From positions 372,001 to 436,000 of the forward strand of contig JABSSW010000005.1 in the NCBI GenBank assembly GCA_018902385.1: 64,000 nt of DNA, read 5' to 3'. The DNA comes from Physcia stellaris (Eukaryota > Ascomycota > Lecanoromycetes > Caliciales > Physciaceae). The position numbers were made by a program, and so were the translations under genes. Below the pieces are notes generated by a model. The model did no database searches, was not told where the DNA came from, and worked only from the letters and a program-made list of their open reading frames with translations. The first letter of the stretch is position 1. Each line of letters starts with the position of its first letter. Positions 12,366-26,287 of this stretch are shown piece by piece.

Positions 12366-13471
12366 ATGTCTTTCCCGTTTGGCAAAAATCATTTCCCAGT
12401 AGATGGCAAGGTAGGATGATGCGTTACTATGTTCGGAGACCTACACTGGCTGAAGTCATCTCTTTGAATAGACAATCCTCATTACTGGTGGCTCCAAAGG
12501 CATGGGGAGGAGCGTGGGCCGTCAGTTGGCCGAAAAGGGTGCAAGCGTAATCATCGTGGCCAGAGACCCAGCAAAGCTCAAAGAGGGCATAGACTACATA
12601 TCCGTCAGTCTCATTTCACTGAGAAGATTGACATCAAACCACTGACCAGACCCCCAAGCAAGGCGCACAAGCTCCCGAGCGACAGAAGTTCCACCACATC
12701 AGCGCAGACCTAACCTCCCCATCCGATTGCGAAAGAGTCATAGTCGAAGCCACAGCCCAAAACAACGGCGCCCCTCCAGATATCGTCTGGTGCTGCGCCG
12801 GCAGCTCCTACCCAACGCTCTTCATCGATACCCCCGTCGCCGAGCTCCGCAACCAGATGGACTCCAATTATTTCACGTCAGCCTACATGGCGCACGCCAC
12901 GCTCCGTGCATGGCTCAAACCCTCCTCTAAAGCCTCATTACCCCCTTCTTCCCCCACCCCCTCTCCTCACCACCTCATCTTCACAGCATCCCTCCTCTCC
13001 TTCTTCACCCTCGCCGGCTACGCGCCTTACTCCCCCACTAAAGCCGCCTTGCGCTCTCTCTCAGACTCGCTTTCCCAAGAAATGAATCTATACAAGGCTT
13101 CTTGCCCTGTACGGCTTCACACCGTCTTCCCGGCCACGATCTTCACTGAGAGCTACGAGGCCGAGAATAAAGTCAAGTCCGATTTGACCAAGAAATTGGA
13201 GGAGGGCGATGCGGGGCAGACGGCGGATGAGGTCGCTAGGAGGAGTATTGCGGGGCTCGAGCGCGGGGAGGAGATGGTGACGACGACGTTTATGACTAGG
13301 TTGCTGATGACTAGTGTACTTGGCGGCACGATCAGGAATGGATGGGCGATGTTTGATACGGTTTTGAGTTGGGTGATGAGTTTGGTTATGGTGTTTGTGA
13401 GGAGGGATATGGATTCGAAGGTGAGGAGGTGGGGGAAGGAGAATGGGGAGAGTGGGATGAAGAGGCGTTGA
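12366..13471 (+). CDS. TSC10: 3-ketodihydrosphingosine reductase
   Basis: Short-chain dehydrogenase that reduces 3-ketosphinganine to dihydrosphingosine with NADPH, the second step of sphingolipid synthesis, at the ER membrane facing the cytosol. Exons 12366-12410, 12472-12603 and 12650-13471 are all phase 0 at the borders and give 332 residues. Visible motifs are the cofactor glycine motif TGGSKGMG (residues 20-27), CCAGSS (the usual NAG position), the serine of FTASLLSF (about 173) and the catalytic YSPTK (Tyr186, Lys190). The C-terminus has a hydrophobic pair of segments around WAMFDTVLSWVMSLVMVFV, fitting the membrane tail of KDSR/Tsc10, and ends in a basic cluster. The first exon codes only 15 residues and ends just before the first beta strand. 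The gene is normally essential in fungi, so I expect it to be intact and active. Confidence 0.92.
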
Positions 13472-15292
13472 GCGGGAAGAGTACTACTAGAGAACTTGGT
13501 TGCTATGGGGCTAGCTAGGTATGGTTTGCTCCTTGTTCCTCGACATCTGACAAAGATACTGGTCGGGTCCCTCGCGATCCAAGTACTCGGAAATACAATC
13601 CACATCACTATGCCATGGGGAGAAAGCTCGACCGCAATCCTCACGATTGTTACCCTGCCTAGCCAACCATCTAGAAGCAGAGGCTCAGCCGAATCTTGCC
13701 ACCGGTGTCCCTCCACAAGAAAAGGACGAGGGCCCGTCCATTCGAGTAAATAAAATGCTAAACAGCAGCAGACGAACATCGACGCGGCAGTTGAAGGGTA
13801 CATCATATTCACCATTCACTATCCTGACTATATCCTACCCGCCTGAACCATACAATTCACAACCACATCTGCCCCCCTAATCCTGCTTCAAGAAAGATCA
13901 CTTTAGGACATTCTCCTACATCTCTGTATCTGACAGGGTTCTTGCACAAAGACATGAAAGAAAACCCCACCAAGTAATCAGCACGGAATCCTCCAAAATC
14001 TCTACAGCTCACTCTCCCGAATTTTGAATTAGAGCCGTGAGCGCCTGAATCATGTATTCGTACCGTCCCAGCTGTTGAGCGGACTGTGACGACCCCGATG
14101 CAGTGAATGATGAGAACCAGGTCGTCTGAATCATATTCATCCCGTACAAGTGTCAGACATGTGTTCCGCAGTGTATCAACGCATCTGAACACTGGAAGCC
14201 TATCCCATGAGCCTCGCTCCAGCGGAAATAGGCATGGAAATAGACTAGTGTCTTTCGACGTATTGCTAGAGTGGATGTCTTGAAGCAGATAGATGTGGAT
14301 CGTGGTCATAAAATGTGGTTGTCGGTTCTTCCCTTTCGTGCTTTTTGGGACTTGGTGGAGATAGATCCTTTGCGAAGGTGGTGGAGTCTTAGTCATTGCT
14401 AGGAGTAACGATGATTTTTATCAAGAATGTCTACGATGGGGAGAGTAGGGTGTTTGTACTGGACATGATCTGGGAGCTAGGATTTCTAGAAACGAGAAGG
14501 AAAGGGATGAGTGGAAAAGCAATATTGACGGGGGAAGGAAATTGGGATTGGCACTGCATGAAAGGGAGGATGAAAGAGGGGGAGGGGGTGATAGCTGGGT
14601 CTCGCTACTTGATTTGCGGACGAGTTGGGGGGGGATGGGTTCGCATATGGGCCGTATAGAATCGTAGCGAGACAGTGAAAGAGCTGGGGTTCGCTACTCG
14701 CTCCTCTCATTTCACATCCCCACTACTACCGAGTTGTCCCACAGAGAGGTAGGTATACACCACCTCATAGCCAATACCAGGACTCTAGAGTTAAAAGCTG
14801 CCTGGGGTGCTATGACAGTTCCTCTTTCTTCTTCCGTTACTTTCTCTTGCTCTCCTCCTAGAGCAGAGAACTGAAGTTCGTTACGGCGATAGCAATACGT
14901 ATCGTATCCCAGAACAAAATTGAATCCATCTGCTCACAAGACGAGGAACTAACGAAGATCAAAATCGAGAGCAGCGCGGTAGTACCAAGATCAAAACCTA
15001 CGCTGTCTATGCACCCACCACTTCCACGAAACATGTTTTATAGTGTCATAACAAACGCAAGAAGGAACCTACGCGCACTGGACGCAAAACGCCTGATGAC
15101 ATGGAATCTGACAAAGAAGCATAACTTCTTCTTCTTCTTCTTTCTCTTCTTCTTCATTCATAACCCCATATTTTCTAGCAAAAGAATACATCGCTACAAC
15201 GAAACACTGTACAAAGCATCTGTTCTTTTCCCCTGTATACGTCGCTTGCAGATGGATCCTGTCGAGTCGCTTCGTTTGTGGAGTCTTACGGC
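13472..15292. other. gene-poor interval between TSC10 and ARG5,6
   Basis: Two genes converge here (TSC10 on plus, ARG5,6 on minus). Minus-strand frames at 13153-13815 (antisense to TSC10) and 13857-14396 (179 residues) have no domain features. A TTC-rich run near 15125-15155 is simple sequence in the 3' flank of ARG5,6. No RNA gene seen. Confidence 0.4.
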
Positions 15293-18759
<3,467 letters not shown>

Positions 18760-18833
18760 GGTCGTTTGGTCTAGTTGGTTATGGCATCTCGTTAACACCG
18801 AGAAGGTCCTGAGTTCAATCCTCAGAATGATCA
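18760..18833 (+). tRNA. tRNA-Val (anticodon AAC)
   Basis: A 74-base cloverleaf. The 7-base acceptor stem (18760-18766 with 18826-18832) pairs with two G-T wobbles. The D arm contains GGTCTAGTTGGTTA. The anticodon arm is CTCG-TTAACAC-CGAG with anticodon AAC. The T arm is CTGAG-TTCAATC-CTCAG, and the discriminator base is A. No intron. After A34 to inosine editing it would read GUU, GUC and GUA. Folded by eye. Confidence 0.9.
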
Positions 18834-19213
18834 CGAATGCTTGCGTTCACTTTTTGTCTTTTTCTATCCTGAGTATGGAGCTGGGTTTGATTTTTCACTC
18901 CTGATAATTTCATTGTACAAGCATTCTAAAGGTATATTATACGTTATCAAAAGTCCAGATCCTTAGATGCTGCAGGTATTCTGCCAGTTTTTCGGAATTT
19001 CTACACACTTGCGAATCCAGGGGCAAGACAGCTATGAGCTGGTATGACTCCGTGAATACTATGACTATCGTGATCATCATCTTTCCTGTTACAGATTTTT
19101 TTTGTCATTTCTCGTCCCAGGGGCTTCAATGGATATCTTCCGTGCGGAGTCGGTAGCATTCTTGATCCCAAATTATAGGACGTACTCTGGGTTATCGTTA
19201 GATTGACCCCATT
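18834..19213. other. intergenic
   Basis: A 380-base spacer between the tRNA and the 3' end of the methylcitrate synthase gene. T-runs just after the tRNA (about 18850-18870) fit an RNA polymerase III terminator. Nothing else seen. Confidence 0.4.
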
Positions 19214-20732
19214 TCATCCTTCCACCTTCCCTAATAGCCCCTTCAAATCAATGCTCTTCGGCCTTTCGATCGGCAGTCCCAAGGCTCGATCCCATATCAA
19301 TTGCGCCAAAGGGCCTATGCCCCTACTCACCCCAAATGTAGCCGTGTAGTATAAAGTCTCCGTGAAGCCGTAATGATGGAATAATACACCCGAGCTCGAG
19401 TCCACATTGGGATATGGATTTTTCGTTTTCCCATGCTCCTTTAATACCTCCGGGGCGATCTCGCTGTTTCTCTTCACAAGCTGGAAAAGGGGATTTGCAG
19501 CTATTTCAGGGCGCGCGGAAGCAAAGTCAATAAGTGCTGCGAAGCGAGGATCTGGTTTTCGCAGCACACCGTGGCCGTAACCTGGGATCACCTGGCCGGA
19601 CCGTAGAGTAGACCAGACGTAATCTCGTATATCTTGATCGGTGAACGAGGTGCCGATGTGAGACTGCATTTTCAGCACCCAACGAAGGACCTCCTGCGCA
19701 GCTAGACCGTGGAGCGGGCCAGCGAGACCTTGCAGTCCGGCACTATACGAGAGGAAAGGGTCTGAGAGGGCACTACCAACAAGATGTGTCGCGTGAGCTG
19801 AGACGTTACCACCTTCGTGGTCACCGTGTAGCGCAAGGTATAGCCTCAGGAGATCTTGGAAGTTCTCATTCTTTGAGCCGCCTTTCCCAAGCATGGCTGC
19901 GAAATTGTATGACCAATCTTGATCTGGATCAACGGCAGCCGGCAGTGGCCCTCCACCGCGATAGCTGTTTTGATAGATTTTTGCGGCGATGGTAGGTAAT
20001 TTTGCGAGAAGGCTGATGCTGTCGTCGAAGGTAGGCTCCCAATACTCGGCTTTTGGTATGCCACGCTCGTAGGCTTTCGCGAAGACGCTACCGTGGTTGA
20101 GTGCCGAGACTGCGCAGGAGAACTGTGTCATAGGATGAAGGTCTTTCGGAAATGAGTCAAGCATGTGCTCAACAAAGGTGGGCAGGGTTGACTTGAGCGC
20201 AAGTTCGCGAGAGAAAGCGCGAATTTGCGAGGTGGAGGGGATTTGGCCGGTGAGGAGCAGCCAGAACATAGCCTCAGGGAGCATTTGTGTTCCGGTAGGT
20301 CCTTTTGGCAGGAGCTGTTGGCAATCGGCGATGCTGTGTCCATGAAAGCGAATCCCTTCATTGGCATCTAGGACCGAGCCTTCCCAGACCATGGCGGTAA
20401 GTCCCCGCATTCCTCCCAGTGTGTTTTCCACCTTGACATCGCCAATCTTCTTGTCCGCATGGCTTTTGACGCTTTTGAGAAGCTCACGTTTTGCAGGAAT
20501 GATTTCCTTCAGGGTGCTTTTAAGGTCAGAGTCTGTGGTCGAGGAGTATGGTCGGAAGGACGTGACAGCAGCAGATTCGATGGACGCATACTAAAGGCGG
20601 TGTTAGCTCCATAAAAGTAGTAAATGGTTCTCTGGTGGGTACTCTAAGGAGTCTAAAGGCCCTGGCTGCTGTTCTGGGTGCTTGCAGCATAACCATGGTT
20701 GTTCGAAGCCTGCTTGAAAGAAGCTGAGTCAA
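19214..20732 (-). CDS. mcsA: 2-methylcitrate synthase, mitochondrial
   Basis: Condenses propionyl-CoA with oxaloacetate to 2-methylcitrate, the entry step of the methylcitrate cycle. Two exons, 20732-20643 and 20590-19214, phase 0 at the border, 488 residues. The N-terminus MTQLLSSRLRTTMVML is basic and hydroxylated, as in a mitochondrial presequence. The body shows citrate-synthase-fold motifs: GMRGLTAMVWEGSVLD, RFHGHSIADCQ, PEAMFWLLLTGQIPS, HGDHEGGNVSAHATHLVGS (catalytic His), GPLHGLAAQEVLRW and PGYGHGVLRKPDPRF (second His). The forms GHGVLRKPDPRF and GLPIERPKS fit fungal McsA better than ordinary mitochondrial citrate synthase, which usually has GHAVLRKTDPR. A shorter start at 20696 also leaves a presequence. 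The gene faces an amidase gene and lies near 2-methylisocitrate lyase. Confidence 0.92.
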
Positions 20733-21159
20733 GGTGGTAGTCGAGTTTCACAGCGGATTGATATGCGGTTCAACTCAATTTCTCCACTGCTAAGTATCAT
20801 CAGTCCGTCGACGAGATCCAGTCTCGGGATGATGTTGAGGGACGTCATTGTTCACGTTCTGACGATGCTGTCTCTCGGACCAGAGCAACCTCGGCTATCT
20901 GGCACTTTAGCGTGCGCAAAATGATTCGATACGACTAGTTCTATAAACAGCCTCTTGGCGTTTGATTGTTTCCCGTGAATGGAAAGTTCCGTTGCGAGAT
21001 TCACACGGATTGACAGACTCGGTCGTCGAATTTCGTCAATTGTAATTCGACCACGTCACCTGGTACTTGTGGAGAATTTCCAGTTGACGAAGTTCGACGA
21101 CCAAATCGGTCAACTATTTTTCTGTTAACTATTTCCGAGTATCGCCATCATTCAATACA
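20733..21159. promoter_or_regulatory. divergent promoter, mcsA / amidase
   Basis: 427 bases between the start codons of two head-to-head genes; both promoters must lie here. It contains an imperfect inverted repeat (separate entry) closer to the amidase side. I could not identify a known activator site by eye. Confidence 0.6.
21021..21102. repeat. 22-bp imperfect inverted repeat in the shared promoter
   Basis: Left arm 21021-21042 begins GGTCGTCGAA and right arm 21081-21102 ends TTCGACGACC. The arms match at 20 of 22 positions and enclose a 38-base spacer. Both mismatches are C/T transitions, which would still pair as G-U in RNA. It could be a regulatory palindrome, a hairpin in the amidase 5' leader, or a remnant of a small foldback element. 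Confidence 0.8.
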
Positions 21160-23596
21160 ATGATCCAGGTGAGAAATTCGCTCCCGAGTCCCGCAGGATT
21201 GAGGGCGAGCTCGCTGAGTTGCGTGATTGGACTCGGGGGCATCTCTTACTGGCTTCGTGATCGGGTCGAGGTATGGGTTTCGTTTTGGAATCTCTTAGAT
21301 GAACGTTCAGATGTTAAAGGACTCGATAGTATACTTTACCTACCGCGGCGTCAATCAATGGTCCCTTGGCCCCGGCGTTGGTAATAAATCTGCCCGATGC
21401 GGGAATTTCGCTTGATCAACTTGAAGCTGTCTTCCGGCGACTTGCCAATGAGGATGATGTTTTCTCAGAGGCGTTCATTCGCGGAGCCTTGATTTACGTA
21501 CAGCCTAGAGATGCCCAACTGCCATCGGAAACTCCGACACTCTCAAATGCTGTCGAGAAGTATCTTGAAGAAAATTCAGCACAGCTGCTGTTTGCGGATC
21601 CATCTGCGGGACTGCCAACTCTGCCCGAGGGGCCATATTTCATTACAGAAAACCAATTTCATCAGGCTTGGCGGCTGTACGAGGATAGTTTGGAAGCGTT
21701 TGTATCTTCTTCGGTGCCGGCTGCCCGCGGGAAATATGCGTAAGCGTTATTGTAACGCCTTCGACGTTGATGAAGCTGACTTAGAGCCATGGAATGAAAG
21801 GTTTCAACCTTTGCACGCGAATGCGTATTCTGGCCTGCATTCCGTCGTTGCAGTACCCTCACGTCTCTACTATCCTGTCACCTTTGACAGACCGCTGAAT
21901 GGCAAGAGAGTTTCTGTGAAAGATTTGTTCCATCTCGAGGGAATGGTCACAACCATAGGAAGTCGTTCATACGCAGAGTGTTATGGGGTCCAAAAGAGCA
22001 CCGCTAAGTATATACAGCATTTGATCGACAAGGGAGCTGTCATAGTTGGAAAGACTAAAATGGGTGCCTATGCAGGCTCGGAGATACCACCCGAGAAATG
22101 CATCGATTATTTCCCACCTTGGAACCCAAGAGGTGATGGGTATCAAGGCCCTTCAGGCAGCTCAAGTGGCGCAGGTTCTTCCGTCGCTGGGTATCCGTGG
22201 TTAGACTATGCCCTCGCCACAGACAGTACGTGCCGTGGACTGTGTATCTGGTACTTAATTAACGACTTCCCCAATAGCGACCGGGAGTACCAGAATGCCT
22301 GCATCAGCTCATGGTGTCTGGGCTCTACGCATGTCGAGTAACACTGTTCCAATGGAAGGGGTTGTTCCAAGCGTAGGGTAAAGCAAAGCCGATATCCCGA
22401 GACTTGTGCTCTATACTAAGGATAGAAAGTGTTTTCGATACCATAGGCCTGTTAGGTCGAGACGCTGCATCTCTTCGCCATTTGGGAGCTGTGTCGGCGT
22501 TGATGCAGGATGAACATACCGTAAGTGGTTCGAAGAATACCGAACCATAGAAATAATCATTGTACGCAGATGCCGAAGAAAATTCTCTACAACACTGACT
22601 GGTTTCCGACTGCCAATGATGACCAGCAAAGAATGACGGATAGCTTCGTGGAGAAACTCGAAGCTGTACTTGGCATTACCCATACAAAAGTTTCCTTCTC
22701 CGACGAATGGGTCCGGTCCCGGCCGGGAGAAGCATCAGGGAAGTCTTTGAAAGACTACTTGGCTAAGGTCAGTGAGCTATGGTTGCTAGCGGAGCATTTT
22801 TAACAACGTTTCAACTCACAGTCGGGCTACTGGCCTGACAAGTACAATGGATATCATGGCTTGGACGACTTTCGAGAGCAGTATCGTCAGAAGTTTGGCA
22901 AAGAGCCCTATGCAAGCCCTTGGCAAAGAGATAGATGGTGCGGAACGTTACCACTGACCCTGATTGACCTTCTGACGCCATTGTGTAGGGAACTTGGTCG
23001 ACAGACAACCCTGGAAGAACGAAATCGAGGCTTGGAAGAGATAGAAGTATTTAGAAAGTGGGTGGATCAATACCTTCTTCCATTATCGCCAAACGGCCGA
23101 CCGGGAGTCATTTTGATGGTACCTCTTGGTCGTGCCAGTGCAAATTACCGGGACGTAGTTCCGCCACCAGACCAGGGCAAGGTTGCTCCAACTTCGTACA
23201 ACCCACTTTGGTTTGCTTCCATTCTAGGTCTTCCACAGCTAGTCGTTCCCAGTGAGTGAGATAGCCGAGTAGTCCTGACGCAGTGCTGACCGTTTCAGTT
23301 GGGCAAAACCCATACCACTCTGAACTTAGTGGACGCACGGAACATGCACCGATCGTCGGGTCTATGGTGGGAAGTAAAGGTGAGCAGCTATTGCATCCCT
23401 TTTAGCTGAGCCTGAATGGAAGATACGTACTGAAGATATCATAGGGACTGAAATGGTCATGCTGCGCCTTGCCCAAGAGGCCCTCGAGAAAGCGGAATGG
23501 CCAACAGAGGTTCTGACAGGACGCTTCATGTTCAATGTAGGAAACAATGAGCGTAATTCTGTAAAGCAGACAGAGGCCATGTCTAGGAAAAATTGA
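21160..23596 (+). CDS. amidase-signature family hydrolase with N-terminal extension, nine exons
   Basis: Exons 21160-21270, 21330-21739, 21801-22225, 22278-22377, 22430-22520, 22570-22767, 22822-23251, 23299-23379 and 23445-23596 sum to 1998 bases, 665 residues, all in frame. The amidase-signature fold (about residues 195-660) has the Ser-cisSer-Lys triad: Lys in KRVSVKDLF (about 214), the GPSGSSSGAGSS loop (about 291-302) and the nucleophile Ser in TTGSTRMPAS (about 319). The spacing of 24 between the two serines is as in other family members. The first 170 residues form an extension resembling the Arp1-type N-terminal domain of many fungal amidases. Such enzymes hydrolyse amide or ester bonds; the substrate is unknown. 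No presequence is evident, so it is likely cytosolic. Its place between two methylcitrate-cycle genes is notable but does not prove a link. Confidence 0.88.
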
Positions 23597-24196
23597 ACCA
23601 ACTACAGATATGCACACATTTATGACGATATTGATTCCGTGACTTGTCAACTTGACTGCAACTATGCAACATGTAGAGCTATATACCTCATGTAATGCGT
23701 CAAATAACTTGCCTTGTGTAGCGTATCTTGGTTCTTTCACGCTCCTGCTGCAGCGAGATTATCACCAAATCACCGTAGGGAAGAAACGCGATCAGGAAGG
23801 CTTCTTCCATCATTGCAAAGTGGAATACGTTGTCATCACTGCAACGCCATTGGTAGCATAGTTCAATTGCAGTGCAATTAGGGTAAATTTTGAGAGGACC
23901 CAGACGCCGATGAGATGTTCCATAGGTCGCTAAAGAAACAGGTGGTGACGAGGGAAAAACCCAACGCCAAGAAGCCGCAACCATTTTGTTCACGCTAAAT
24001 CGATTTGCGGGGATCTGACAACGGATTGAGTTCATGAGACCATTCCCTATTATTAATTATTGCTCATCTGAACAATGACAACAGCATGTTCTATGTTCAG
24101 TTATCTCCCTCGTCTAAGCTTCCGGAAATCCAAATCCATCCCTAGACTCCTCTAAGTGCAACGACCCTACATCGCCCAACGCGCGCTTCAATAAGC
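23597..24196. promoter_or_regulatory. upstream region of methylisocitrate lyase
   Basis: 600 bases between the amidase stop and the lyase start, presumably the amidase 3' flank and the lyase promoter. The short antisense frames here have no features. Confidence 0.4.
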
Positions 24197-26287
24197 ATGC
24201 TCGGCAAACTCGTTCGAGGTATACCTGGGCGACCTTGTCGCAAAGCTGCTCTTACACTCACGCCCCGAATGTCCATACGGCCCGCCTCGACAAGATTGCC
24301 AGACGTTAGACCGCCATTGTCGTCTGCCTTGCCGGCAGACGCTTTCCAGCTTCTACCCACCTCGGAGAAAGCAGGGTCAGCTGAGGACAGCATATTCGAG
24401 CAACAAGTCAAAGATGTACGGGAGTGGTGGACAAGTCCGAGATATGAGGGTATCAAACGTCCATATTCCGCAGAAGACATTGTGAGCAAGAGAGGGGCTT
24501 TGCAGCAGACATACCCAAGCTCTTTAATGGCGAGGAAGCTCTTCAATCTGCTCAAGGAGAGGGCTGCAGCTGGGGAGCCCGTACATACCAGTTTGTCGCC
24601 ATCGATGGGGAAGATGTACTGCGGAGGCTGAGAAAAAGTTAGTGGGCGCCATAGACCCTGTACAGATGACCCAGCAAGCCGAACATCAGGAGGTGCTATA
24701 TATCTCAGGATGGGCATGCTCGTCCCTGTTGACGACCACGAATGAGGTCTCAGCTGACTTCGGGGACTATCCATATAATACAGTACCAAATCAAGTACAG
24801 CGTCTCTTCAAAGCGCAACAGCTGCACGATCGGAAGCATTGGGATGCGAGGCGGAAGATGAGTGTTGAAGAGCGACAAATGACCCCCTATCTAGACTATC
24901 TGAGGCCCATAATAGCAGATGGGGATACTGGGTGAGGAATGAGCTGTACAGTGTTGGAGCTACACGCTGATCCAATATTAGCCATGGGGGCCTTTCCGCC
25001 GTCTTGAAGCTTGCCAAGCTTTTCGCTGAAAATGGTGCAGCTGCTGTTCATTTCGAGGACCAGCTTCATGGCGGTAAAAAGTGTGGCCATCTAGCTGGCA
25101 AGGTTCTTGTACCCGTGGGTGATCACATTAATCGATTGGTAGCTGCCAGGTTCCAATGGGATATGATGGGTACCGAGAATCTATTGATTGCTCGGACGGA
25201 CTCCGAATCCGGTAAACTCATTAGCAGCGCTGTAGACGTACGAGATCATGAGTTCATACTCGGTGTGACCGAGGATCTTGAGCCTTTGGCGGAGACATTG
25301 CAGGCTATGGAGCATGCAGGTGCATCTGGGGCTGAGATCGATCAATACGAAGCCAAATGGGTCAAAAAGCATAAGCTCGTAACCTTCGACGAAGGTCTTA
25401 ATCCCGCATAACTTTGGTGTACAGTATAATCCTGACGTCATTCTAGCTGCCGTCGAGCATTTCAAAGCTGAAGGTATCGAGGAGAGGTTCATCGAAGAAT
25501 ACATCGGGAAAGTCGGCGCTGACCGAAACTTGCCATTATCACGGAGGCGTACCCTTGCCAACAGCTACAGCAAATCCCCAGTCTTCTTCTCCTGGGACAT
25601 TCCCAGGACTAGGGAAGGCTTCTACCACTATCGTGCCGGGCTCCCAGCGGCCACCAAAAGAGCGATCGAATTTGCTCCATACGCCGATTTACTCTGGCTC
25701 GAGACCGCCGATCCGAGCGTAGACAAAGCGGCTGGCTTTGCAGGTGAGATCAGGAAAGCGTATCCTGGTAAACAGCTCGTCTACAACCTCAGCCCCTCCT
25801 TCAACTGGATGGGTCAAGGGTTCGACGAAGCCTCGCTAAAATCATTTATCTGGGATCTCGCAAAACATGGGTTTGCCTTCCCTCTCTCCCCTCTTCCCCC
25901 ATCCCCAGTATCCGTGTCATATACACGATAATCAACCAGCTAACCCTCCCCCCAGCTTCGTCCTCCAACTCATCTCCCTAGCAGGCCTGCACTCCACCGC
26001 CACCATAACCGCCGAGCTCTCCCAGGCTTTCAAACAAGACGGCATGCTAGCCTACGTGAAGCTCGTCCAAGCCCGCGAAAAAGAACTCCGGGTTGATGTC
26101 CTGACGCATCAGAAATGGAGCGGCGCGGCCTATGTGGATGGCATGCTGGGCGCGATCCAGAGCGGGAGCAGTGGCAGTAAGAGTATGGGTGAGGGGAACA
26201 CGGAGGCTGGTGAGTTTGCCCATCTTTTTCTTTTCCTTGTTGAGAGGGGTAGAGGGTACTAATTCGGGGACGGCTGTAGGGTTTTAG
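24197..26287 (+). CDS. mclA: 2-methylisocitrate lyase, mitochondrial (isocitrate lyase family)
   Basis: Cleaves 2-methylisocitrate to pyruvate and succinate, the last step of the methylcitrate cycle, in mitochondria. Six exons (24197-24590, 24643-24931, 24982-25394, 25447-25870, 25956-26209, 26280-26287) sum to 1782 bases, 593 residues. A basic presequence, [20 protein letters not shown], precedes the domain, unlike glyoxylate-cycle isocitrate lyase. Family motifs are [40 protein letters not shown] (metal-binding region), [20 protein letters not shown] with the catalytic KKCGH near residue 260, NLSPSFNW, and a C-terminal block ending EAGF. KKCGHL in place of KKCGHM, together with the presequence, favours methylisocitrate lyase. 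The last exon codes only the final Gly-Phe and the stop. It is tandem to the amidase. Confidence 0.9.

Noticed and set aside
4543-13471. Secondary-metabolite gene cluster around the permease
   Set aside because: No synthase, oxidase or transcription factor is nearby; the reductase at 12.4-13.5 kb is the sphingolipid enzyme TSC10.
13153-13815. 220-residue minus-strand open frame
   Set aside because: Its second half is the antisense of the TSC10 coding exon, its composition is low in charge, and it has no domain.
13857-14396. 179-residue minus-strand open frame
   Set aside because: No recognisable domain, no splice partners, amino-acid composition like translated non-coding DNA.
19214-20732. 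Ordinary mitochondrial citrate synthase
   Set aside because: The GHGVLRKPDPRF and GLPIERPKS forms and the nearby methylisocitrate lyase fit 2-methylcitrate synthase better.
24197-26287. Glyoxylate-cycle isocitrate lyase
   Set aside because: It has a mitochondrial presequence and KKCGHL rather than KKCGHM, and neighbours 2-methylcitrate synthase.
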